A DNA stretch of 22,397 bases from Planctomycetota bacterium (GTDB taxonomy: Bacteria; Planctomycetota; Planctomycetia; Pirellulales; Lacipirellulaceae): contig JAJRUA010000249.1 of the NCBI GenBank assembly GCA_024278035.1, positions 1-22,397 of the forward strand, given 5' to 3'. Below, in pieces: positions 15,565 to 22,397 of this stretch. Position 1 is the first letter of the stretch. Every line of letters starts with the position of its first letter. The notes under the pieces were generated by a model. It was not told the DNA's origin. It saw nothing but the letters and a program-made list of their open reading frames with translations, and ran no database searches. The translations under genes were made by a program, and so were the position numbers.

Positions 15565-15661
15565 GGCGAGCGGCGGGGCGTTAGCCCCCCGATGGAATGA
15601 GGGAATAGGGTGACGCCGCTGGCTCAGGGATCATCGGGGGGCTGACGCCCGACCGCTCGCC
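15565..15661. repeat. 97-bp inverted-repeat element between the dksA-like and htrA-like genes
   Basis: Two 30-nt arms, 15565-15594 and 15632-15661, are reverse complements with only two mismatches, around a 37-nt centre. Each arm itself contains a GGGGC...GCCCC-type palindrome, so the element can fold at two levels. It encodes nothing. The arrangement is what REPIN/MITE-type intergenic repeats look like, and it could also stop transcription leaving the dksA-like gene. A wider repeat family is inferred, not shown: only one copy is seen here. Confidence 0.65.
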
Positions 15662-15734
15662 CGGCAGGTCTGTTCGCCCCATGTCTGTTCGTCAGTGTAT
15701 CGATTTGGGGAGCGAATCGCACGTCTTTTGAGAG

Positions 15735-16178
15735 CTACTGCAACTCGAAATCAGAGACCACAACGTCCGCATCCGCATAACCGGTATCGATAACCGGATT
15801 GCCATCTTCGACACGGCGATCTTCAAGCGTGCCATCTTCGTCCGCTTGTTGGCATTCGATACACATCGTTGCGTAGGGAAGAGCGTTGAGGCGGAGCATG
15901 GGGATTTTTGCCACACAAATTTCGCACAGGCCATAATTGCCTTGCTTCATTCGTTTGAGGGCCTTCTCGATACTGCCAAGTTCCCGGCTTTCAACTTCGG
16001 CTAATTGCGAGCTGATTTCGTCCTGGGCCGCATCAAGAGCCGCATCCACAACGTCACGGCCGCTTTGTTCGCGAAGTTGGCGGAGGAGGCTCAAGTCGCC
16101 ATCAAGGGCTCGGCGCAGTGCGTCGCGACGCTTGATGAGCATTTCCTTGAGCTTGGATAAGGAGTTTTTACGTGCCAT
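15735..16178 (-). CDS. DksA/TraR-family C4 zinc-finger protein
   Basis: A 147-residue protein from ATG at 16178, which has GGAGG about nine nt upstream (in ACGGAGGC). A longer frame from an upstream TTG adds 46 residues without family similarity, so I reject that start. Residues 5-78 form a coiled-coil hairpin whose tip carries Asp42-x2-Asp45-x-Ala47, like the DxxDxA tip with which DksA reaches the RNA polymerase secondary channel. The zinc finger is Cys85-x2-Cys88-x17-Cys106-x2-Cys109, followed by an acidic tail with no clear motif. In the family these proteins adjust transcription with ppGpp. A TraR- or RbpA-unlike housekeeping DksA role is likely, but equivalence to E. coli DksA is unproven. 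Confidence 0.87.
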   Translation of the reverse strand: MARKNSLSKLKEMLIKRRDALRRALDGDLSLLRQLREQSGRDVVDAALDAAQDEISSQLAEVESRELGSIEKALKRMKQGNYGLCEICVAKIPMLRLNALPYATMCIECQQADEDGTLEDRRVEDGNPVIDTGYADADVVVSDFELQ

Positions 16179-16691
16179 GATTCGGTGCCTCCGTAGGGGC
16201 TCCAGCCGGTGATCGGCCAGGAGGGTGGGTGCTCGGGGGAGCGGAGCCCGGTTGGTGTCGGTTCCAGTTGCGATGCCTAATTTCCTCCTTCTCTCCAAAT
16301 CACCGCCGGTCCCCAAAGCGGGGAAGCGGCGAAAACTTCAAAGGGGATATCGCAAACATAGTACGCCGCCCGGCCCGGTTCGGTTGCGAAAAAGGGAGTA
16401 ATTTCTGATATTTCAGCATTTGCCCCTCTTTAAGGGGCAGCAAGGGGGAGGTGGAGTCGCTAAGTCCTATGGTTGAATTGACTTACGTCGATTTTGTGTG
16501 ATTGGCGTAATCAGCCCCTCTATCTTGTCTATTTTATGCCCTTAGGCGGGGGAGAAGATTTTTCATGGTTTTGACTGGTTGCTGATCGTGAGCTACATGT
16601 TCTTGCACCCTTTTGCGCTCTCGGTCTAGCGTTTCAACGCCAGGCCACCGAGCCACAACGGGCCTCAATGTAGTTCAGCACGAAGAACACC
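16179..16691. other. 513-bp divergent spacer upstream of the dksA-like and FHA genes
   Basis: No supported gene. In the dksA leader (leftward) a compound hairpin at 16200-16223 pairs CTCC-GCCG with CGGC-GGAG, and a second GC stem follows near 16232. The inverted repeat TGCCCC (16421-16426)/GGGGCA (16434-16439) has a 7-nt loop but no T-run. Toward the FHA gene the sequence becomes AT-richer. No RNA gene was recognised. Confidence 0.4.
16571..16599 (+). promoter_or_regulatory. Possible sigma-70-type promoter for the FHA gene
   Basis: TTGACT (16571-16576) and TACATG (16594-16599) are 17 bp apart, about 93 bp before the ATG at 16692. The -35 is close to consensus and the -10 is poor (three of six), so this is a weak candidate. 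Confidence 0.22.
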
Positions 16692-18875
16692 ATGTCGATT
16701 ATCACAACGCACCCGCCTAAGTCTTCTACCTCTTCCTCTATTGAGGAGGCGAGCCCGTCGTACGTTTTGCAGCTTACGGGAGCTGAAGGTCATCTAGGGG
16801 ATCCGACAGACAAGATTGAAATAGGTTCGCAGCCCGTCATGATTGGCGGTGGTCCGCGTTGCGCGCTGCGGCTTAATGCCCCGGGCACGAAGCCCGTTCA
16901 TTGCGTTGTGAGCCTCGGCGAAGAGGGCCCCGTGGTCAGGCGTTGGGCCGACGAAACTTTGCTCAATGGCGAGACCTTTACCGAAGCGTTGCTCGCCGAC
17001 GGAGACTGTTTGTCGATCGGCACGGCCCAAGTCGAGTTCCATTGTTTGTGCGGAACCACAGACGAAGCAACAGAAACGGTCGGCGAAGATGTCGTCGAGA
17101 TGGAAGAGGCCAGCGAAGAGCTGTCCGACGATCCGGGGGCGATCGAATGGACGCCTAACGCTGAGTCCCCTCAGGCCGATCCTGAAACGTTTTATGAACC
17201 GCAATTGCAAGAGGAGCCGAGCGATTGGAGAGCGGATGGCGAGAGCGAGGCGTCCGTTCAGGAAGAGGAGCCCATCCAGGAAACCGATGAGGCGTTCAAG
17301 GAACCGCCTCCCTTTGCCGCCGTCGCTTGGGACGCCGAGACAGACGAGTCGGTCGTGTCAGTCATTGAAAAAACTCCCTCAATCGATAGCGTTGCCACGA
17401 TCGCCGCTTTGCGGAATCGGCTATCGGTCCGTGCAGAGCGTCTACGTCGTGTTGTTATTTTGCTTCGCAACGAACGTACTAAAAGAGAGCAGCAAGCTGA
17501 CATAACGGCTGAGTCCGTCGCTTTGATCGAACAGCTTCAGGCCGACTTAGCGAGAGCCGAACACCAAGTGGTCGAGGGAGCCGATTCTCTGACCGACTTG
17601 CAGAAAGAACTCGCCACAGCGAACGAGCTGATCGAGACGCTGGAAGCAAGCCTACACGATGCGATCGAAGCTACTGCAAACGTTGCGGACGAGCCGTCGC
17701 AGGAGCCGGTTCAGTCTTGGGTAGATGCTGAAGAAGAGCCCGAAGTGGACGGAGAATCGTCCCCCTGGCCTCGGGCCGTTGATTCGACGCCAGAAGTTTC
17801 CGAGCAAATTGAGGTAACCGAACCGGAAAGCCTCGCTCAAGAGCAAGTCGATACGCCGGTTGCCACCGAAGATTTGTGGGGGATCGAGCGTCTCTCCGAA
17901 GAGCCCACCGGCGAGGTTCCTCTCGCTTTTGATGAGCCGATTTCTGAGGAGCCCTCCTACGAACCAAGTCGAGAGGCATGGGGTGAAACACCCACTGAGG
18001 CATCCATCGAGACGCCCGCCGAAGAATTGACCGGTTCGCTGGACGATGTCCTTTTGCCCGGCGAGACGCACTTTGAGCTAACCGCGGAGCCCGAAGAAGC
18101 GACAGTCGTCGAAGACGAATCGCCGGTTACAGAAGCCACCGAAGAGGGAAACAGTGTCCTCGCATCACTGATGACACTTCCATCGACGGAGGCTCAAGAG
18201 TCGTCGGAAGCCCCCGTCGAGGCCGAGTCGTTCATAGACCGATTTGCTCATTTGTTGCCCGAAGAGAGCGAAGAAGAGGCCACAACGGAGCCTGCCTTGC
18301 CGGGTAGCTTTGAGCCGGAAGCATCTTTTTCCGATGTGTCGGACCATGATGAAGAGGAAGAAGAATCACTCGACGATTACATGAAAAAAATGATGGACCG
18401 CATCCGTGGCGAAGGGACCCCGGCGACGTTTGTATCAAAGGTACCCCAGCCCGTAAAAACCGAAGCCCCGTCCGAAACAGCATCGGTTGCTCAAGAGGCA
18501 GCCGCTCCCGAACCTGAGTTGGCACCTATCCAAAACCTTGATGAAATGAAGCGAAGCCCGACTCGTGAATTGGGTGCCGACCTGGGAGAGTTGCGTCAGC
18601 TAGCTAACCAATCAGCCCGTCGAGCGATCGACGTTTCGGAGACGAAAGACCGCCAGGGACATGCAGCCACGTGGTTTGCCGTTGCCGGCATCGGTGCGAC
18701 GTGTGGCTTGCTCGCCTGCTTGACCGCTCCCTCTTTGCTCGACTGGCAATTTTTCGCCGGTGTTGCCGGTGTCGCCGGAGGGGGGTACCTCGGTTACCGC
18801 ACTCTCAAAGTGATTCAGCGTTCTGCCTCGCTCAAAGAGAATGCGATGAATGAAGTAGACGGCACGGGCATTTGA
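16692..18875 (+). CDS. Large acidic FHA-domain membrane protein
   Basis: A 727-residue protein of unknown role. Residues about 24-120 form a divergent FHA fold, a phosphothreonine-binding module: VMIGGGPRC near 49-57, His70 and Leu-Asn92-Gly93 match FHA positions, but the usual Ser before the His is absent, so phosphopeptide binding is uncertain. Residues about 233-335 are a coiled coil (ALRNRL...ERLRRVV, then LIEQLQADLARAE). Residues about 120-230 and 335-600 are acidic and rich in Glu, Pro and Ser, probably disordered. Near the C-terminus two hydrophobic helices (about 661-685 and 690-707) form a membrane hairpin, followed by a short basic segment. This suggests a cytoplasmic sensor or scaffold anchored at the membrane. 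No kinase gene is adjacent. It converges with queF, 21 bp apart. Confidence 0.85.
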   Translation: MSIITTHPPKSSTSSSIEEASPSYVLQLTGAEGHLGDPTDKIEIGSQPVMIGGGPRCALRLNAPGTKPVHCVVSLGEEGPVVRRWADETLLNGETFTEALLADGDCLSIGTAQVEFHCLCGTTDEATETVGEDVVEMEEASEELSDDPGAIEWTPNAESPQADPETFYEPQLQEEPSDWRADGESEASVQEEEPIQETDEAFKEPPPFAAVAWDAETDESVVSVIEKTPSIDSVATIAALRNRLSVRAERLRRVVILLRNERTKREQQADITAESVALIEQLQADLARAEHQVVEGADSLTDLQKELATANELIETLEASLHDAIEATANVADEPSQEPVQSWVDAEEEPEVDGESSPWPRAVDSTPEVSEQIEVTEPESLAQEQVDTPVATEDLWGIERLSEEPTGEVPLAFDEPISEEPSYEPSREAWGETPTEASIETPAEELTGSLDDVLLPGETHFELTAEPEEATVVEDESPVTEATEEGNSVLASLMTLPSTEAQESSEAPVEAESFIDRFAHLLPEESEEEATTEPALPGSFEPEASFSDVSDHDEEEEESLDDYMKKMMDRIRGEGTPATFVSKVPQPVKTEAPSETASVAQEAAAPEPELAPIQNLDEMKRSPTRELGADLGELRQLANQSARRAIDVSETKDRQGHAATWFAVAGIGATCGLLACLTAPSLLDWQFFAGVAGVAGGGYLGYRTLKVIQRSASLKENAMNEVDGTGI

Positions 18876-18896
18876 TGGCATCGGAGACGCTCTTCT

Positions 18897-19253
18897 TCAG
18901 ATCATCGCCGTGTACTGAGCCGTGACGGTCTCGGTGATTCCGCCCCGAGGGCTGAACGCCGCCTCAACCTTCATCCACTGAGGCTCGGTCGTGATAACAA
19001 GATCATCAAGAATCGTGTTCGTCACATGCTCGTAGAAAATCCCCTTCGTTCGGTAAGCGAGCAGATAGAACTTGAGGCTCTTTAGCTCGATGCATTTCTT
19101 CTTGGGTGTGTAGGTGATGGTGATCTTGCCAAAATCCGGTTGCCCCGTCTTGGGACAGAGCGAAGTAAACTCTGGTTGAACGATCTCAATCTTGTATTCC
19201 CGCTCAGGGAATTGATTCTCAAACGTCTCAAGTAAATCACGCTGTTCGGACAT
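18897..19253 (-). CDS. queF: preQ0 reductase QueF (NADPH-dependent 7-cyano-7-deazaguanine reductase)
   Basis: A 118-residue type I (short, unimodular) QueF. It reduces the nitrile of preQ0 to the aminomethyl of preQ1 in queuosine tRNA-modification synthesis. The active-site segment is PEFTSLCPKTGQPDF, giving Cys33 (thioimide nucleophile) and Asp40. CIELKSLKFYL and GIFYEHVTN follow; the Glu of FYE matches the substrate-binding Glu, and Tyr replaces the His found in some members. ATG start. It is divergent from queC-queE, so the window holds preQ0 formation and its reduction. QueD and the tRNA transglycosylase (Tgt) are not here. Confidence 0.94.
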   Translation of the reverse strand: MSEQRDLLETFENQFPEREYKIEIVQPEFTSLCPKTGQPDFGKITITYTPKKKCIELKSLKFYLLAYRTKGIFYEHVTNTILDDLVITTEPQWMKVEAAFSPRGGITETVTAQYTAMI

Positions 19254-19441
19254 AGTGCAAAAAAAGGGAAGGTACGGGGAAATGTAAAGGAGGAAATATG
19301 AAAGCCGAAATGTAAGAACCGATCCGTGAGAGCCGAGCCGTCCCCGGCCTCGGCGCGCCGGCTGTCACACGGCCCCACATTCTGGCATCATACCCCCAAT
19401 CAAAGAAGACCCACCTCCCCCACCTCGCCAAACGCCCCCCC
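19254..19441. promoter_or_regulatory. Divergent queF/queC intergenic region
   Basis: A 188-bp spacer expected to contain promoters for both que units. A 9-bp direct repeat GAAATGTAA occurs at 19279-19287 and 19307-19315. Between them, AAAGGAGG (19286-19293) precedes a five-codon frame ATG...TAA at 19298-19315, which is a possible leader peptide or chance. I could not fit a preQ1 riboswitch to this sequence. The stretch just before queC is C-rich without a Shine-Dalgarno site. Confidence 0.35.
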
Positions 19442-20140
19442 GTGCGAAAAGCCATCCTCCTCCTCTCCGGAGGCCTCGATTCCGCAACCACCGCCGCCAT
19501 CGCCCGGAGCGAAGGCTACGCCGTCCATGCGCTGAGCATCGACTACGGCCAGCGACACCGATTTGAGCTCGAAGCCGCTGGCCAAGTCGCTGCCGCGGCA
19601 GGCGTCGCTGAGCATCGTACCGTGAAGATCGACTTAGCCCAGTTCGGCGGCAGTGCCCTCACGGCCGACATCGCCGTTCCGCAAGGGCGTACCGAAGAGG
19701 AAATGGTCACTGGTATTCCCATCACCTACGTACCGGCACGAAATACGATCCTGCTCTCGATGGCTTTGGGATATGCCGAAGTTGTTGGGGCAACCGACCT
19801 GTTCCTCGGCGTCAACGCCGTTGATTACAGTGGCTACCCCGACTGCCGGCCTGAGTTCGTCGAAGCGTTCGAGCGATTGGCAAACGTGGCAACCAAGGCA
19901 GCCGTTACGGGCACCCAACCGCTTCGCATCCACGCCCCGCTGATTAAGATGACGAAGGCCCAGATCATTCAGCGTGGTACCGAACTGGGCGTCGATTATA
20001 GTTTGACCCACACTTGCTACGCCCCCAACAAGCAGGGCCTCTCCTGCAGAACGTGCGACGCTTGCTGCTTACGCCTCAAAGGTTTTGACGACGCAGGAAT
20101 CACCGACCCGATCGAGTATCTCCCTTTGGCTGACCGCTGA
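19442..20140 (+). CDS. queC: 7-cyano-7-deazaguanine synthase QueC
   Basis: A 232-residue PP-loop ATPase read from GTG. It converts 7-carboxy-7-deazaguanine to preQ0 with ATP and ammonia. The ATP-binding loop SGGLDS is at 9-14, immediately after the start, so the GTG is well placed. Other signatures: DYGQRHRFE (34-42), YVPARNT (96-102), [17 protein letters not shown] and a C-terminal zinc site of Cys192, Cys202, Cys205 and Cys208 ([19 protein letters not shown]). It is followed after 14 bp by queE, whose product is its substrate, so the two are probably one operon. Divergent from queF. Nothing unusual in length or key residues. Confidence 0.96.
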   Translation: MRKAILLLSGGLDSATTAAIARSEGYAVHALSIDYGQRHRFELEAAGQVAAAAGVAEHRTVKIDLAQFGGSALTADIAVPQGRTEEEMVTGIPITYVPARNTILLSMALGYAEVVGATDLFLGVNAVDYSGYPDCRPEFVEAFERLANVATKAAVTGTQPLRIHAPLIKMTKAQIIQRGTELGVDYSLTHTCYAPNKQGLSCRTCDACCLRLKGFDDAGITDPIEYLPLADR

Positions 20141-20154
20141 TCGCTCTAGAGAAA

Positions 20155-20841
20155 ATGAAAATCGTTGAAGTCTACAAATCGGTTCAAGGCGAAGGCGTTC
20201 TCACGGGCACGCCCAGCGTGTTCGTGCGCGCTAGTGGCTGTAACTTGCGGTGTCGATACTGCGATACGCCCTACGCCTCTTGGAAACCTGAGGGGCAAGA
20301 CCTATCGGTAGATGCCATCACGGCCTTGGTCGAAGAATGGGATTGCCGACATGTCGTGATTACCGGTGGCGAGCCAATGCTCTTTGCTGAGCTGATTCCC
20401 CTGTGCGAACGGCTCCGCCGTCTGAGGCGGCATGTGACGATCGAAACGGCCGGGACGCTCCATTTGCCAATCGTTTGTGACTTGATGTCGATCAGCCCCA
20501 AGCTCTCCGCCTCGACCCCTTCGGCCCAAGAGCACGCCCACTGGTCGCGCCGTCACGAACGCTCTCGCCGACGACCGGACATTGTCCGCCGCTTGATGGC
20601 GGAGCACGATTATCAATTGAAGTTCGTCATAGATTCGGCGGAAGAGTTGGACGAAGTCGAGACGTTTCTCACCGATTTGTCCGGCGTCGATCGCGAACGC
20701 GTTTTGCTCATGCCGCAAGGCGTAACGATCGGCGAACTCGAAGAACGTGCCGCTTGGCTACGCCCGCACTGCGAAGACCGTGGATTCACTTTCTGCCCCC
20801 GCAAACAGATCGAGTGGTACGGGGCGAAGCGAGGAACGTAA
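20155..20841 (+). CDS. queE: 7-carboxy-7-deazaguanine synthase QueE (radical SAM)
   Basis: A 228-residue radical-SAM enzyme that contracts 6-carboxytetrahydropterin to 7-carboxy-7-deazaguanine, the step before QueC. The N-terminal SVQGEG segment and Cys29-x3-Cys33-x2-Cys36 (GCNLRCRYCD) are typical, as are ITGGEPML and VTIETAGT. The middle carries an Arg/His-rich insertion (about 121-146, WSRRHERSRRRPD) after ISPKL, somewhat longer than in compact QueE proteins. The C-terminal CPRKQIEWYG matches the family end. ATG start 14 bp after queC, and probably cotranscribed with it. It converges with the DUF6263-like gene. Confidence 0.95.
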   Translation: MKIVEVYKSVQGEGVLTGTPSVFVRASGCNLRCRYCDTPYASWKPEGQDLSVDAITALVEEWDCRHVVITGGEPMLFAELIPLCERLRRLRRHVTIETAGTLHLPIVCDLMSISPKLSASTPSAQEHAHWSRRHERSRRRPDIVRRLMAEHDYQLKFVIDSAEELDEVETFLTDLSGVDRERVLLMPQGVTIGELEERAAWLRPHCEDRGFTFCPRKQIEWYGAKRGT

Positions 20842-20956
20842 ACGCCAAAAAGGTTCTCTCAGAGCTCGCCTTCGCTTTGCCAATCACGGGGGCGCTTCAC
20901 CGTGTCTCTTTGCCGTGGCGGTTACTCAGCCGCCGAAGTCTCGGGGGCTTGCAAGG
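20842..20956. other. Spacer after queE with a GC-rich inverted repeat
   Basis: Convergent gene ends. Near 20942-20961, CGGGGGCTTGCAAGGCCCCG is almost self-complementary (GGGG/CCCC arms around CTTGCAAG) and, read leftward, would form a hairpin shortly after the DUF6263-like stop. There is no T-run, so termination is only suggested. Confidence 0.35.
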
Positions 20957-20992
20957 CCCCGACTCTTACGAGGCCCCCGGCTCTTACGAGGC
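20957..20992. repeat. Tandem 18-bp repeat across the end of the DUF6263-like gene
   Basis: Units 20957-20974 and 20975-20992 are identical except for one base (CCCCGACTCTTACGAGGC and CCCCGGCTCTTACGAGGC). The second unit contains the TAA stop of the leftward gene (20984-20986), so the repeat has either provided or captured the stop codon. Together with the adjoining inverted repeat it looks like an intergenic repeat element. Confidence 0.7.
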
Positions 20993-21898
20993 ATGGTCGA
21001 ACACCGGCTCTTCCTTCTGGTCCAGCTCTCGCATCTCGACGGTTTGCTCCACCCTGTTCGTAACTTCCTTCTCATCGATTGTAACGACAACGTCCATCAC
21101 CTGAGTGATTCTGGAACGAACGAGCCGTCCCGTTTCGCGGTTGAACAGGATCTGCCCCGTCGATTCACGGGTGGCGATTGTCATTTCCATTTCGAGCTGG
21201 CCGCGGCCCACTGGCCGAAGAGTTTCCGAAACGGAAAAGGTCTCAAGCGTTTGCCCCTCGATCACTTTTTCACCGAGATAAGTGTAGGTGGTTTCAACCT
21301 CCAACTTACCCATTTGGGGCGCACGGATTGTAGCCATCTTGGTCCAACTCTTTCCTTCGGTGAGGGGGGCATCGGGAAACTGAAAAGCCATTTTCTTGAC
21401 CATTTGTTCCAACATGTCGGCGGACGTGGATCCTCCCGGCACTCGCTTGAACGCCTCGGCCAATTCCTCGGAAAGTTGGACTTCGGTCAGTTCGCCAGTG
21501 GGGGCCATTGTCAGTTGCATGTCCGATTCGACCAAGGTGTCCAACATGGGCGCGACCATCGCCCCCATGCCGACGGGCGGATCCTCGCTAGCCGAATCGT
21601 AGGTAAATCCTTGCCCCATCGGCCCGTTGGTCTTCATCACAATTCGATCCACACTTTGGGTGATTAGGGCGTCCCCCTCGTCACGAACTTCACCCACCCT
21701 CCACCGGAGGAGCATTTGCTGGTGAGTTGTCGATTCAATCGCACCCGCCCCGCCTGCGTCCATCGACATCGTCATCGATTGCGTCATCAAGTAACGCGTC
21801 TCCTCTCCCTCGGACCACTTCCACTTGAGCGGCTCCGCAGCACCAGCAGGAAGAGAGAAGAGAAGGAGTAAACCGATTGTGGAAAAGCGAAAAATCAA
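20984..21898 (-). CDS. Secreted DUF6263-like protein of unknown function
   Basis: A 304-residue protein starting at TTG (21898). The start is supported by AAGGA about eight nt upstream and by a clear signal peptide directly after it (IFRFSTIGLLLLFSLPAGAA, cleavage near residue 21). The mature part begins LKWKWSEGEETRYLM and has alternating beta-like segments with many Met/Thr residues. The pattern (an LxWKxxxGexxxY start, a central PxGEL segment, EGKSW, a repeated beta strand, TGxxxxNRETGRLVRS) agrees with the DUF6263 family common in planctomycetes; that assignment is from memory of the family and not a search. There are no catalytic motifs. A hairpin TTCGCG/CGCGAA (21929-21946) lies in its 5' leader. 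Role unknown; probably periplasmic or surface. Confidence 0.75.
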   Translation of the reverse strand: MIFRFSTIGLLLLFSLPAGAAEPLKWKWSEGEETRYLMTQSMTMSMDAGGAGAIESTTHQQMLLRWRVGEVRDEGDALITQSVDRIVMKTNGPMGQGFTYDSASEDPPVGMGAMVAPMLDTLVESDMQLTMAPTGELTEVQLSEELAEAFKRVPGGSTSADMLEQMVKKMAFQFPDAPLTEGKSWTKMATIRAPQMGKLEVETTYTYLGEKVIEGQTLETFSVSETLRPVGRGQLEMEMTIATRESTGQILFNRETGRLVRSRITQVMDVVVTIDEKEVTNRVEQTVEMRELDQKEEPVFDHAS

Positions 21899-22015
21899 GA
21901 TTTTTCCTTATGGCAACTAGAAACAGGGTTCGCGCGGAGACGCGAAGAAAAAAAGTAACCGTTCACGGGTAAAATTGGTAAATCGCGGATTTGAGAAAGT
22001 TGCTATGGTTCGTAG
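21899..22015. other. Divergent spacer between the DUF6263-like gene and the IS66 remnant
   Basis: Holds the AAGGA ribosome site of the leftward gene and the perfect 6-bp hairpin TTCGCG/CGCGAA at 21929-21946. I could not identify an IS66 terminal inverted repeat with confidence, so the left end of the element is not placed. Confidence 0.35.
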
Positions 22016-22397
22016 ATGGCGAGCAAGGACGACATTATCGCGAATTTGCGTAGGATTGTCGATGCACAAGCGAAGACCATCGAGCGGCTGGAGAAACGCA
22101 TAGCCGACCTGGAACTCCAGCTTGCCGAGGCGTTGAAAAACTCGTCGAACACCTCGAAATCATCCAGCACGTCGAACGGCTTGACCTTCCAATCCATGTC
22201 ACCGAGCATCGACTACGAAAGTACCTGGATGACGATGGCAAGACGGTTCTTCCGGACGTGCCGAAACCAGCCGATCTTTGGGCCTCGGATGCTGGCGTTG
22301 AACCGACCAACAATCATTCGGAACAACCGATTCGCCATTGCGTAATCGATCGCCGCCCTTTTTGCCAGGAAACATGGGCCAGGGGACTCGCAGCACA
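22016..22397 (+). pseudogene. Decayed IS66-family transposase fragment, running off the window edge
   Basis: The first frame starts at ATG 22016 and encodes the usual IS66 N-terminus: a leucine-zipper-like stretch (IERLEKRIADLELQLAEALK) and then LKNSSNTSKSSS, resembling the family LxxNSSNSSKPPS segment. After about residue 50 the match is lost. In another frame, from about 22140 to the window end, the sequence reads VERLDLPIHVTEHR and then GVEPTNNHSEQPIRHCVIDRR, which matches the IS66 C-terminal TNNxAERxLR region. A frameshift and a deletion of the catalytic middle (several hundred residues normally) therefore separate the ends. It cannot encode an active transposase. A mobile element has visited this border; its right end lies outside the window. 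Confidence 0.75.

Noticed and set aside
16179..16316. N-terminal extension of the DksA-like protein from a TTG codon
   Set aside because: The added 46 residues have no family similarity, while the ATG at 16178 has a good GGAGG and yields the standard N-terminus.
19254..19441. preQ1 riboswitch before queC or queF
   Set aside because: I could not fit the preQ1-I hairpin plus A-rich tail pattern on either strand next to a start codon.
20747..21667. 306-codon rightward frame covering the queE end and the DUF6263-like gene
   Set aside because: It overlaps two genes with strong signals (signal peptide, family motifs), and its own protein looks like antisense translation with no domain.
1..22397. 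CRISPR array, tRNA, rRNA or defence system
   Set aside because: No regularly spaced repeats, cloverleaf-like sequence, rRNA segment or recognised defence gene was found by eye on either strand.

Overview
The window looks like chromosomal DNA of a planctomycete (Pirellulales-like). This is inferred from the gene set rather than from a marker gene: a large acidic FHA-domain protein with a C-terminal membrane hairpin, a short PSP1 protein with a cysteine-rich tail, a secreted DUF6263-like protein, lipoproteins, and genes that often lack a clear Shine-Dalgarno site. No rRNA, tRNA, CRISPR array, prophage or integrase gene was seen. Base composition looks moderately GC-rich and even, except at the right edge, where a decayed IS66-type transposase sits.

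Layout. (1) 157-4969: a compact divergent molybdenum-cofactor locus. Leftward mobA, moeA and a moaC-mogA/moaB fusion; rightward moaA, moaD and moaE. Together they cover GTP to cPMP to molybdopterin to Mo insertion to the guanylyl dinucleotide form; the MoaD-activating enzyme MoeB and Mo transport are not here. (2) 4984-6802: a leftward PSP1/RicT-like protein and a divergent biotin synthase (bioB). (3) 6795-9179: a 163-bp imperfect palindrome that begins on the bioB stop codon, a secreted HAD phosphatase-like protein whose expected nucleophile Asp is Asn, a 394-bp spacer rich in inverted repeats, and an OmpA-domain lipoprotein closed by an intrinsic terminator. (4) 9180-15537: full-length ComEC, a prolyl-oligopeptidase-type lipoprotein and an HtrA-like PDZ protease. 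(5) 15538-18875: a 97-bp inverted-repeat element, a DksA/TraR zinc-finger protein, a 513-bp spacer and the FHA protein. (6) 18897-20841: queuosine precursor genes queF (leftward), queC and queE (rightward). (7) 20957-22397: an 18-bp tandem repeat at the 3' end of the DUF6263-like gene, then the IS66 remnant.

How the genes work together. Radical-SAM/Fe-S chemistry recurs (MoaA, BioB, QueE). The PSP1 protein next to moaE has a six-cysteine tail that could bind metal or Fe-S, although this is only inference. The Moco and preQ0/preQ1 blocks are the two clear pathways; the rest is cell-envelope and housekeeping function.

No obviously new multi-gene system is evident. The observations most worth a second look are the Asn-for-Asp substitution in the HAD protein, the large palindrome at the end of bioB, the structured leaders of the psp1 and ompA-like genes, the 97-bp inverted-repeat element, and the cysteine-rich PSP1 variant.
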